Positions 29,687-37,524 of a stretch of DNA of 64,000 bases are shown in pieces. How positions within the stretch are numbered: the stretch's first letter is position 1; the number at the start of each line of letters is the position of its first letter. The stretch is from assembly GCF_040811775.1 (NCBI RefSeq), contig NZ_JBFNXW010000005.1:1-64000 (forward strand). Reading direction: 5' to 3'. Made by a program: the position numbers and the translations under genes. This DNA comes from Balneola sp. MJW-20 (GTDB taxonomy: Bacteria; Bacteroidota; Rhodothermia; Balneolales; Balneolaceae). Below the pieces are notes generated by a model. The model was not told the DNA's origin, made no database searches, and saw only the letters and a list, made by a program, of their open reading frames with translations.

Positions 29687-30763
29687 TCAATGGATTAGCT
29701 TTATATCTCTGATACGGAGCCGGAGCCAGGTCTGTTTGTCGCCTTCTGTTTTCCAGCTAACCTCTGCAAGTACGGGAATCCGGATCCCTTTCATGCTCTC
29801 ATACTTAAGAAGATCTATGATCCATTCCTCTCTTTCGGCTTCATCATCGCTGTGCCTATATCGAAGGGCTCTGAAGGACCGGACATCACCATTTTCATTA
29901 AATATGAAAGTACCCTTTGTCTTCAGTTCACTGTCTGTGATCAGTGCTTCAGCAGTCAGTGAGTCAAACTGAATCCAGCGAATATGGTGGGAGGCAGCAG
30001 ACCAGGGTGCCCAGACGATCTCTGCAAGATATCGCTGCAGGGAAGCCTCAGTTGTTTTGGGGCCATACTCATCCACAACCGGAAAATTGTTGATCCGAAT
30101 CTCCATATCACCGTGCTGATCCATGTATTTATCTCTTCCGGTAATGGTGATCAGCCGGCGATTCATGGTCATATTCCAGAGGAATGCCGGTTCAGTTATA
30201 CTTATAAGCTGAACGGCTTCGGCCTGATCCCATTCTTTCTGATCCCGGTCGGTTTTCAATTGCAGATCCTGTGTTAATACGAGATAAGCAGGAGCCGTAA
30301 TACTGTCGGCTCCGCTATTCTTGAGCCATTTTTGGATGATCAAAGGAAGCTTATCAGGATATGCCTTAAGGTTATGGGATATCTCAGCCATTTCTATGAA
30401 GTGTGCTTTCTCTGCTGTAAGCTTTTTCTGATAGGCCTCTCCGGAATAACCAGAGAAAACCATCACTGCGATGATCAAATTGATGATACTGCCGAATTTA
30501 GCGTCTGTCCAGAACCGGATGATCAGAAGCTGAGAGAGGATCAGCGCCGTAAAGCCGAAAACCCACCAGAAAGAAATCCCGATTATTAGCAGGGTTGCTG
30601 CCAGGTCAAAAAGCAAAGAGGCTGTCAGCCAGATCAAGCCGGCGCTCCTGGAGATGGAGGTCCGGATCGCATCTACCGGAATTAGTTCATATGCCTTGAA
30701 GAATCCCGGGAGATGGAGAGTGCCGTGGATAAACAGTATGATGGCCATCAGGTAATGCATCAT
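29687..30763 (-). CDS. Membrane protein with C-terminal soluble domain (DUF6544/DUF6920-like)
   Basis: 358 residues. Four hydrophobic helices fill the first 110 residues (MHYLMAIILFIHGTLHLPGF, then LIWLTASLLFDLAATLLIIG, and two more). They are followed by a soluble region of about 240 residues with aromatic, beta-rich sequence (WNMTMNRRLITITGRDKYMD; IVWAPWSAASHHIRWIQFD). The layout and the Trp-rich C-terminal half recall DUF6544/DUF6920 proteins, but I recognise it only loosely and no function is known. It is convergent with the S10 gene and divergent from the acylase gene. Confidence 0.6.
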   Translation of the reverse strand: MMHYLMAIILFIHGTLHLPGFFKAYELIPVDAIRTSISRSAGLIWLTASLLFDLAATLLIIGISFWWVFGFTALILSQLLIIRFWTDAKFGSIINLIIAVMVFSGYSGEAYQKKLTAEKAHFIEMAEISHNLKAYPDKLPLIIQKWLKNSGADSITAPAYLVLTQDLQLKTDRDQKEWDQAEAVQLISITEPAFLWNMTMNRRLITITGRDKYMDQHGDMEIRINNFPVVDEYGPKTTEASLQRYLAEIVWAPWSAASHHIRWIQFDSLTAEALITDSELKTKGTFIFNENGDVRSFRALRYRHSDDEAEREEWIIDLLKYESMKGIRIPVLAEVSWKTEGDKQTWLRLRIRDIKLIH

Positions 30764-30904
30764 GATCTCATTTAGTGATAAAGTTCAAGGTAATGAGTCA
30801 GTATGTACTTTAAATAAAGGCAGAAAATATGGGGTATTTGTAAACGGGTTTTCAATTCTGAGCCACAGAAATTACTTTCAGAAAATTTCCAAATAGCCAT
30901 ACCC

Positions 30905-33091
30905 ATGAAAAAATCTCTTCTATACCTCTTTTTGTTCTTGTTTCTAACAACCGCCTGCCAGACCACAACAGATCCGGAATTGCTGGATCGGTGGGAACAA
31001 CGGGCAGCGAATACCGAGATCATCAGAGATGATTATGGGGTCCCGCATATTTATGGTAAAACGGATGCCGACGCGGTATTCGGAATGATCTATGCGCAAG
31101 CCGAAGACGATTTTAAAAGAGTGGAGAGAAACTATATCTGGGCCATTGGTCGACTGGCTGAGGTAGAAGGAGAAGGAGCACTCTACAGTGATGTCCGGGC
31201 GCGATTATATATGACCCGCGAAGAAGCAATGGAAAAATATGAGTCGGCTCCCGAATGGCTGAAAGAACTATGTGTGGCCTGGGCCGACGGGCTAAACTAT
31301 TATCTCTATTCCAATCCGGAGGTTGAACCGGCACTTATAACAGAATTTGAGCCCTGGATGACTATGTACTTTACGGAAGGCTCGATCGGAGGAGATATTG
31401 AACGGATATCTGAAAGGAGAATACGTGCTTTTTATGAGGAGAACACGTCCCTGTCTTTGAATGAGTTCGGGAACGGACTGGAATACGCCGATCCGTATGA
31501 AGAACCTAAAGGATCGAATGGTATTGCTGTTTCCGGGGACCTGACCGCATCGGGAAATGCTATGCTGCTGATAAACCCTCATACCTCATTCTACTTCAGA
31601 GGTGAGGTTCATATGGTATCGGAAGAGGGCCTGAATGCTTACGGCGCTGTGACCTGGGGACAGTTTTTCATCTATCAGGGATTTAATGAGAAGACCGGCT
31701 GGATGCATACATCCACCTATACGGATGTGATCGATGAGTTCGTGGAAACAGTTGAAGAAAGAAACGATACTCTGATGTATAAATATGGAGAAGAGTGGAG
31801 GCCAGTTGAATCCTATGAAGTCACCCTGGATTACCTGGATGAGGGTCAGATGAAAGAAAAGACCTTTGAGCTTTACCGAACTCACCACGGCCCGATCACT
31901 CATAAGATCGATGATAAATGGGTAGCTACCGCAATCATGTGGGAGCCGGTTCAGGCACTGGAGCAGTCCTATACCCGTACCAAGAAAAGCAATTATGAAG
32001 AATTCAATGAAATGATGAGTATCAGGACCAATTCTTCCAATAATACCGTTTATGCGGATGCAGGCGGCAATATTGCCTATTACCACGGTAATTTCATACC
32101 TGTACGTGATGCTCAGTTTGATTATAACCGGCCGGTAGATGGTAGTAACCCTGCTACCGACTGGCAGGGGCTGCATCCGGTAGAGGAGGCGATCACTTTA
32201 CTGAATCCCGGAAATGGTTGGATACAGAATTGTAATTCCACTCCTTTCACGGCGGCTGCAGATTATAGTCCGGTTCAGTCCGACTATCCCTATTATATGT
32301 CAGCAAACAGTGAAAATCATCGTGCTGTGCATGCCATACGGTTACTGGAAAAAGCGGAGGGTCTTACAGTAGACTCTATGATAGAGCTGGCGTACGATCC
32401 ACAGGTCCCGGCATTTGAGAAGATGATCCCAGGTGTAGTAGAAGCTTATGATAATGCTGCAGATAAAGATCCCGGGATGGCCGAAGCTGTTGAGATATTA
32501 AGAGACTGGGATTTTACCACCTCCGAGGAATCCGTTGCGATGGCTATTGCGCATTATTATGGAATGAATTACCTGCGTAATGGAGAAAGGCCACAGGGTA
32601 TGGGATCATTGGAACGCATGGATTATTACGGAACCGGTTCACCGGAAGAAGAGAGGCTCGAGATCCTGGCTATGACCCTGGAGGAAATGAACGAAGACTT
32701 CGGCACCTGGAATACCCCATGGGGAGAGATCAACCGATTCCAGCGGCTGGATGGAGCTATTCAACCCCACTTTAATGATGATCAGCCAAGTCTTCCGGTA
32801 GGACTGGCCTCCGGACGCTGGGGAGCACTGGCATCCTACGGTGCCAGAAGCTATGATACCAATAAGATCTACGGCACTTCAGGAAACAGCTTTGTCGCAG
32901 TGGTTGAATTCGGCGATAAGGTTAAAGCTAAAAGTCTGCTGGCCGGCGGACAGAGTGGGGATCCCGATTCACCCCACTTCTACGATCAGGCAGACAATTA
33001 CGTGAATGTGAACTTCAAGGACGTTGCTTACTATCGCGAAGATGTGGAGGCAAGAGCAGAGGAAACGTACCGGCCCGGGCAGAGGAATTAA
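30905..33091 (+). CDS. Penicillin acylase family lipoprotein (Ntn hydrolase)
   Basis: 728 residues. The lipobox LTTAC places the anchor at Cys18. The alpha-chain region has IIRDDYGVPHIYGKTDADAVFGMIYAQAEDDF. The autoproteolytic nucleophile is probably Ser204 in PKGSNGIAVSG, the start of the beta chain. The usual family motif is SNxW/SNxxA, so GSNGI is a mild variant. INPHTSFYFRGEVHMVSEEG and NKIYGTSGNSFVAVVEF are typical beta-chain blocks. Relatives cleave acyl homoserine lactones, N-acyl amino acids or beta-lactam side chains; the substrate is unknown. It is monocistronic and envelope-located. Confidence 0.9.
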   Translation: MKKSLLYLFLFLFLTTACQTTTDPELLDRWEQRAANTEIIRDDYGVPHIYGKTDADAVFGMIYAQAEDDFKRVERNYIWAIGRLAEVEGEGALYSDVRARLYMTREEAMEKYESAPEWLKELCVAWADGLNYYLYSNPEVEPALITEFEPWMTMYFTEGSIGGDIERISERRIRAFYEENTSLSLNEFGNGLEYADPYEEPKGSNGIAVSGDLTASGNAMLLINPHTSFYFRGEVHMVSEEGLNAYGAVTWGQFFIYQGFNEKTGWMHTSTYTDVIDEFVETVEERNDTLMYKYGEEWRPVESYEVTLDYLDEGQMKEKTFELYRTHHGPITHKIDDKWVATAIMWEPVQALEQSYTRTKKSNYEEFNEMMSIRTNSSNNTVYADAGGNIAYYHGNFIPVRDAQFDYNRPVDGSNPATDWQGLHPVEEAITLLNPGNGWIQNCNSTPFTAAADYSPVQSDYPYYMSANSENHRAVHAIRLLEKAEGLTVDSMIELAYDPQVPAFEKMIPGVVEAYDNAADKDPGMAEAVEILRDWDFTTSEESVAMAIAHYYGMNYLRNGERPQGMGSLERMDYYGTGSPEEERLEILAMTLEEMNEDFGTWNTPWGEINRFQRLDGAIQPHFNDDQPSLPVGLASGRWGALASYGARSYDTNKIYGTSGNSFVAVVEFGDKVKAKSLLAGGQSGDPDSPHFYDQADNYVNVNFKDVAYYREDVEARAEETYRPGQRN

Positions 33092-33098
33092 AGGATGA

Positions 33099-33192
33099 GA
33101 ATTTTGAATTATAGATTATAAATCACCTGGATCCGACTCTTTCAAAAAAGTTCATTCATCATTGATAACTTATAATCTATAATTATTCATCT
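33099..33192. repeat. Inverted pair of 7-bp periodic arrays forming a 15-bp hairpin
   Basis: The left arm is made of heptamers GAATTTT, GAATTAT, AGATTAT, AAATCAC. The right arm is made of TTCATTC, ATCATTG, ATAACTT, ATAATCT, ATAATTA, TTCATCT. AATTATAGATTATAA (33107-33121) is exactly complementary to TTATAATCTATAATT (33170-33184). The structure lies after the acylase stop and may end its transcript, though there is no T-run. Confidence 0.75.
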
Positions 33193-33231
33193 ATTGGGCT
33201 ATGTCACTGCTTTATACCTTTGGATTGATTT

Positions 33232-34074
33232 TTAGTAAGCCCGGTCACTGAACATTTCATTTAAGTAATAGGATACTGAATCATTTCTGAACTCGTATAA
33301 TTCTCTTTGATCTATTTTGAAAAAAGAACCTCGATGTTCGGTCACTACGCCATGAGAGTTCCAGTCTAACTTGTCCTGATGAAGTAATAGAGTCATGAGT
33401 TCCGTAACCGTAAAGTGTGAATTTTTCGTATGAATATGGCCTGATATTCGTGCTGAACCGGCCGCTCTTTTAAATGGGAATCCGTACAGTTTGTCATGTA
33501 ATTTTTCTTTGGAAACGAATGTGTTACCTGCTGAAAATTTCAGCAGGTAATCACCCCCAAGAACGACACTTCCGTCATAAAGAGGTTCAGAAACGATATA
33601 AACTCTTTTGCCGCGAATATCAGATACCGGAATTAGTTTGAAGCTAAATCCTGGGTAAGCTGTGAAAAAGTCATCCGGGTTCTCTTTCAATAGAGCAGAG
33701 GCTTTTTTCCTGATATCTATAAGCTCTTTTTCCAGAGGGGTTAAACCAATATCGGATGAATCTACTGAGATCATCCTAAAATTGTCTGCTGCATCGTAAG
33801 TGAATTTATAGACTGTTTTTTCTGGGGTGCTCTTATCATAGTACAGTGTATGAATGGTGTTCAGTTCGCTTGCATAAGATATATAACCACCGGCATCAGG
33901 TGTAAACCCGCTTTTTTTATTGATCAGAAATGAGTGAGATAAGCCGGAAGCCTTTTCTGTTTTATACAGGTCTATAGCCTCACTTAAATACTTACTGGTT
34001 CTAGAGCCCTGTGCGTATATATCAGCAAAGGCAGATATAATGAGAATAAATACCATCACTCCAAATGTTTTCAT
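33232..34074 (-). CDS. Secreted protein of unknown function
   Basis: 280 residues if started at the ATG at 34074, where MKTFGVMVFILIISAFADIYAQ forms a good signal peptide. The longer frame to 34143 adds a non-signal-like, Asn-rich prefix and is unlikely. The mature part is mixed alpha/beta with many Tyr/Phe residues (KLIPVSDIRGKRVYIVSEPL; GSARISGHIHTKNSHFTVTE). It loosely recalls carboxypeptidase-regulatory-like or outer-membrane-associated proteins but matches no family I can name. It stands alone, with non-coding DNA on both sides. Confidence 0.7.
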   Translation of the reverse strand: MKTFGVMVFILIISAFADIYAQGSRTSKYLSEAIDLYKTEKASGLSHSFLINKKSGFTPDAGGYISYASELNTIHTLYYDKSTPEKTVYKFTYDAADNFRMISVDSSDIGLTPLEKELIDIRKKASALLKENPDDFFTAYPGFSFKLIPVSDIRGKRVYIVSEPLYDGSVVLGGDYLLKFSAGNTFVSKEKLHDKLYGFPFKRAAGSARISGHIHTKNSHFTVTELMTLLLHQDKLDWNSHGVVTEHRGSFFKIDQRELYEFRNDSVSYYLNEMFSDRAY

Positions 34075-34323
34075 CGCACTTAAAATTAAATCATTGTTAT
34101 TTCTATTGATACAACAATGAAATACATTTTTCCGTAATTTCAAATCTATTGTTTTACAGAATTGAAAATAAATGAGTTGGAGCGAATATTCTCCTGACCG
34201 GTTAACATATAATCTGAGCGTCTGTTATGACCTCGTTTTGATATTCTAAGGAGGTGATCAGAGTCGAAATATTGGGGGCTGCCCCACAGGCAGGCGTCAT
34301 AGCGATAATTTTGGGGATAATGC

Positions 34324-34491
34324 TCAATGCCGGCTTCCTTTCCAGGTGCCACCATAGCGGTAAAATTCCCCTTCTTTGTGATTCTCAATACAATCCGGAC
34401 ATACGAAGATCCACTCTTTGCCCTTTTGGATCTGAATACGGTAGGCAATAGCAGTTTCTTTACCGCAGGTATGGCAGGTTTTCAGCTTCAT
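34324..34491 (-). CDS. 55-residue CxxC...CxxC zinc-ribbon-like microprotein
   Basis: A short minus-strand frame from the ATG at 34491 to the TGA at 34324-34326. It begins MKLKTCHTCGKETAIAYRIQ, with the first CxxC at Cys6/Cys9 and the second at Cys31/Cys34 in FVCPDCIE, then a basic/aromatic tail (FYRYGGTWKGSRH). Two CxxC knuckles 21 residues apart are the layout of a zinc ribbon. The sequence has normal codon use and looks coding. It may be a small nucleic-acid or metal-binding protein; no partner is evident. Confidence 0.65.
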   Translation of the reverse strand: MKLKTCHTCGKETAIAYRIQIQKGKEWIFVCPDCIENHKEGEFYRYGGTWKGSRH

Positions 34492-34510
34492 GTTTTCTTA
34501 AACGGATAGG

Positions 34511-34540
34511 TCATAGCTGATAGCTCTCAGCTATCAGCTA
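34511..34540. repeat. 7-bp array folding into a 12-bp perfect hairpin
   Basis: TAGCTGATAGCT (34514-34525) and AGCTATCAGCTA (34529-34540) are perfect complements around a 3-nt loop. The same DNA reads as heptamers TCATAGC, TGATAGC, TCTCAGC, TATCAGC. It lies between the microprotein gene and crtI, upstream of the former and 16 bp downstream of the latter. There is no T-run, so a REP-like or RNA-stabilising role is more likely than termination. Confidence 0.75.
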
Positions 34541-34555
34541 AATCCGCTTCGTGGA

Positions 34556-36034
34556 TTACGCCTTCCCTATCAAATCCTGCGCAATAATCGAACTGCTCAG
34601 CACTCCCGGAAGACCGGCTCCCGGATGCGTCCCTGCTCCAACAAAATAGAGGTCATCTACATCCTCTGACTTATTATGCGGGCGGAACCAGGCCGACTGT
34701 GTAAGGATCGGTTCAACCGAGAAGGCGGATCCTTTATAACTGTTCAGTACATCCTGGAAGTGAAGCGGATCAATATAATGCTCGGCGACCAGGTTCTCCT
34801 GCAGGTCAGGCAGGTAATTCTCTTCCAGGAAATTCATGATCGCATCACGATATTTGGGGGCGAACTCTTCCCAGTCGGTTCCGCTGTCAAGATGGGGGAC
34901 CGGAGAGAGTACATAAAAGCCTTCATGGCCTTCCGGTGCAATACTTGGGTCGGTGATGGTAGGCATGTGCAGATACAGGGAGAAGTCTTCAGCCAGATGT
35001 TTCTTATGAAAGATATCATCCAGTAACCCTTTGTATCGTTCACCCAGAATAATGTTATGATGTGCCAGTCCGGAGTCGAGATACCGCTTTTTAGTACCGA
35101 AGTAGATCACAAAAAGAGACATACTATACTTGGTTCGCTCGATCTTACGGTCGGTATATTTTTTACGGTGCATCGGGTTGATGAGATTCTTATAAGTGAA
35201 GGCAACATCAGCATTAGACACTACAACATCCGCTTCCAGGATTTCACCATTCTTAAGACGCACCCCGGTGGCTTTACCGTTCTTGACCAGGATCTCTTCC
35301 ACTTCGGCTTCGAGATGGAACTTGCCGCCCTGCTCTGTGATCAGTTTCTCAAAAGCATTGACGATTGCCCCGGTTCCACCCATGGCATAATGCACTCCCC
35401 ATTCTCTTTCGAGATAATGGATCATTGCATAGATGGAAGTAGTATCAAAAGGATTACCGCCTACCAGGAGTGGATGAAATGAGAAACACTGTCTCAGGAA
35501 GTCATCTTTGATAAACTGAGCCACATACTTATATACTGTTTTGTAAGACTGCAGTTTGATAAGGTCCGGAGCTACCTTCAGCATATCAGTAAATTTCAGG
35601 AAAGGCTGGTCAGCCAGCTCCACAAATCCTTTGTCAAAAATGGCTTTGGTGGTACTCAGGAATTTTTCATATCCCTCAACATCATCGGGGTTTCTCTTCT
35701 TGATCTCCTCAATAGTGAAATCATGATCGTTATTATAGTCGAAGTGTTTGCAGTCGGCATCGAATATTCGATAGAAAGGATCGCAGGGGACAAACTCCAC
35801 ATAATCTTCCCTTTTCTTACCTGCTGCTTCCCAGATGTCATCAAACATGAAAGGAGCGGTGATCACCGTAGGACCGCCGTCAAATTTGAAACCGTTCTGC
35901 TCATAGACATAAGCACGGCCTCCTAATTTATCTCTTTTTTCCAGGACGGTCACATCATGACCCGCTGAAAGTAACCTTGAGGCAGCTCCTAAACCGCCAA
36001 ACCCGCTTCCGATAACAATAATTTTCTTTTTCAT
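34556..36034 (-). CDS. crtI: Phytoene desaturase/isomerase family FAD-dependent oxidoreductase (CrtI type)
   Basis: 492 residues. The N-terminal dinucleotide-binding motif is [20 protein letters not shown], followed by [20 protein letters not shown] and [16 protein letters not shown], both CrtI signatures. The C-terminus carries [20 protein letters not shown], the FAD-binding end of the family. CrtI introduces double bonds into phytoene in carotenoid synthesis. No crtB or other carotenoid gene is nearby, so a related desaturase/saturase (CrtN, CrtD) cannot be excluded. Confidence 0.85.
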   Translation of the reverse strand: MKKKIIVIGSGFGGLGAASRLLSAGHDVTVLEKRDKLGGRAYVYEQNGFKFDGGPTVITAPFMFDDIWEAAGKKREDYVEFVPCDPFYRIFDADCKHFDYNNDHDFTIEEIKKRNPDDVEGYEKFLSTTKAIFDKGFVELADQPFLKFTDMLKVAPDLIKLQSYKTVYKYVAQFIKDDFLRQCFSFHPLLVGGNPFDTTSIYAMIHYLEREWGVHYAMGGTGAIVNAFEKLITEQGGKFHLEAEVEEILVKNGKATGVRLKNGEILEADVVVSNADVAFTYKNLINPMHRKKYTDRKIERTKYSMSLFVIYFGTKKRYLDSGLAHHNIILGERYKGLLDDIFHKKHLAEDFSLYLHMPTITDPSIAPEGHEGFYVLSPVPHLDSGTDWEEFAPKYRDAIMNFLEENYLPDLQENLVAEHYIDPLHFQDVLNSYKGSAFSVEPILTQSAWFRPHNKSEDVDDLYFVGAGTHPGAGLPGVLSSSIIAQDLIGKA

Positions 36035-36065
36035 ATACTGATGAATGATGATGTTGCTTCAGATG

Positions 36066-36107
36066 CGGAAAACGGAAAAAGGTGAAGAATCAATCCCTCA
36101 CCCTTCA
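36066..36107. repeat. Degenerate 7-bp periodic segment beside rlpA
   Basis: CGGAAAA, CGGAAAA, AGGTGAA, GAATCAA, then TCCCTCA and CCCTTCA. The first two units are identical and the rest have drifted. It fills the space between the rlpA stop codon and the crtI upstream region, and touches the last codons of rlpA. The period is clear only in the first three and last two units. Confidence 0.45.
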
Positions 36108-36782
36108 ATCATTTTCAATTTGTTTTACAAAACCGGTAAAGCCACGAGACTGAAGCCTTCTTTTTTGCTCAGTTGCCAGGTCCCGGTCGGTGTAAGACCC
36201 GTAATATACCCGGTAATATCTTTTGCCATTCAGCCTGATCTCTTCAACCCGTGAGCCGGAGATTTCACGCGATCTCCGTTCTGCATCGTCGCGGTTCTGG
36301 AAAGAACCCAGCTGTACGGTGAAATTCATCACCTTGAGATCGGTTACTCTTGAATTTTCCAGGTCTCCTTCGAGAAGGTAAAGTCGCACGCGGGCGGTTC
36401 CCGGACCTATCATCTCCATTTTTTTGGCAGCACCGCGCGACAGGTCAATGATACGGTCTTTGGCAAAAGGCCCCCGGTCATTAACCCGGACCTGAACCGT
36501 ATTTCCGTTATCCAGATTTTCAACCAATAGTATGGTGTTGAACGGAAGGGTTCGGTGAGCCGCAGTAAAACCATCCATATCATAGATCTCGCCGTTGGCA
36601 GTGAGTTTCCCGTTAAACTGGGGGCCGTACCAGCTGGCAACTCCGGATTCGATCTCCCGGGCATCAGCGGTGGAAACGTTGCGTTTTTCGGATGATGGAG
36701 TGGCACCACGGCGGGTCGTCCCGCAGGAAACCAGATAGAATGAAAAACTGATTACAATAATCAGGGTTTGAATAGATCTCAT
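36105..36782 (-). CDS. rlpA: RlpA-like septal ring lytic transglycosylase lipoprotein with SPOR domain
   Basis: 225 residues. The lipobox is YLVSC (Cys20). The double-psi beta-barrel domain (about 45-135) carries GVASWYGPQFNGKLTANGEIYDM, FNTILLVENL and VRVNDRGPF. The C-terminal SPOR domain (about 145-225) has FTVQLGSFQNRDDAERRSRE and RVYYGSYTDRDLA. RlpA cuts glycan strands stripped of stem peptides, and SPOR targets it to the septum. It is upstream of crtI on the same strand but 70 bp apart and not obviously linked by function. Confidence 0.9.
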   Translation of the reverse strand: MRSIQTLIIVISFSFYLVSCGTTRRGATPSSEKRNVSTADAREIESGVASWYGPQFNGKLTANGEIYDMDGFTAAHRTLPFNTILLVENLDNGNTVQVRVNDRGPFAKDRIIDLSRGAAKKMEMIGPGTARVRLYLLEGDLENSRVTDLKVMNFTVQLGSFQNRDDAERRSREISGSRVEEIRLNGKRYYRVYYGSYTDRDLATEQKRRLQSRGFTGFVKQIEND

Positions 36783-37010
36783 ATAGTGTAGATGATTTGC
36801 TCAAATATAACAGCCTTTGAGTAGAATTAGAATAGAAAAGTAACCGGGAAGAACTACAGCAGCCGCCAGGATCTCATCATATTTGCCATGGTTTGTGGAT
36901 TAATTTTTTGTAACAAAAGCGGGATTTTTTGGGACTCTAAGTTGATTTAAGTATTTACTTAGGCTGAAAATATTCTTAGCAGCGCTTAACATAAATACAA
37001 ACAATGCATT

Positions 37011-37523
37011 ATGATTAAAATTCCTATTAAGGTCCTATTTTTGGTATTGATCTCGGCAGGATCAGTATCTGCTCAGGGGATCATTAGCTTCAGCAGTGGT
37101 ACGCTTGAAGGGGACGGGATCCGGTTATCATTTTCAGCTGGAGAAGCAGTCTCCGGATCATTTGAAAGTGACCAGATCTCATTATTTGGAGGTATCTCGG
37201 GTCAGGATGCTGTCACTGCAACGTCAAACGAGCCGGAAGAAACAGGCGAATTGCCGGTAACTTTCATGCTGAGACAAAATTATCCGAATCCATTCAACCC
37301 ATCCACCAACATCTCTTTCGATTTGCCGGTAGCTTCACAGGTACAGATACGTATCTATAATACAATTGGAGCCAGTGTAGCGAAGATCGCGAATAGCCGT
37401 ATGGCAGCGGGATCCCATTCAGTGGTCTGGGACGCCTCTTATCTGCCCAGTGGCATGTATATCTACCAGCTTTTTGCAAATGGTAGTCTTATCGAAACCA
37501 AGAAAATGATCCTTATTAAATGA
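37011..37523 (+). CDS. Secreted protein with T9SS type A C-terminal sorting domain
   Basis: 170 residues. A signal peptide (cut after SVSAQ, residue 23) is followed by a Ser/Gly-rich part of about 50 residues, an acidic linker, and a sorting domain from about residue 85. That domain contains RQNYPNPFNPSTNISFDLP and ends YQLFANGSLIETKKMILIK, the hallmark of type IX secretion cargo. The mature passenger is only about 60 residues long. It ends 1 bp before the S74 protein gene, so the two are co-expressed and may form one surface structure. Confidence 0.85.
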   Translation: MIKIPIKVLFLVLISAGSVSAQGIISFSSGTLEGDGIRLSFSAGEAVSGSFESDQISLFGGISGQDAVTATSNEPEETGELPVTFMLRQNYPNPFNPSTNISFDLPVASQVQIRIYNTIGASVAKIANSRMAAGSHSVVWDASYLPSGMYIYQLFANGSLIETKKMILIK

Positions 37524-37524
37524 C

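Noticed and set aside
30905..33091. Long antisense frames (for example 31586-32176)
   Set aside because: Shadows of the acylase gene, which has a lipobox and Ntn-hydrolase motifs.
34146..34448. 100-codon minus-strand frame
   Set aside because: It overlaps the CxxC microprotein in another frame and its C-terminal half reads through non-coding DNA; the microprotein has clear zinc-knuckle cysteines.
34254..34451. 65-codon plus-strand frame behind a perfect AAGGAGGTG
   Set aside because: It is antisense to the microprotein, with no family features; the ribosome-binding match is reported separately as a curiosity.
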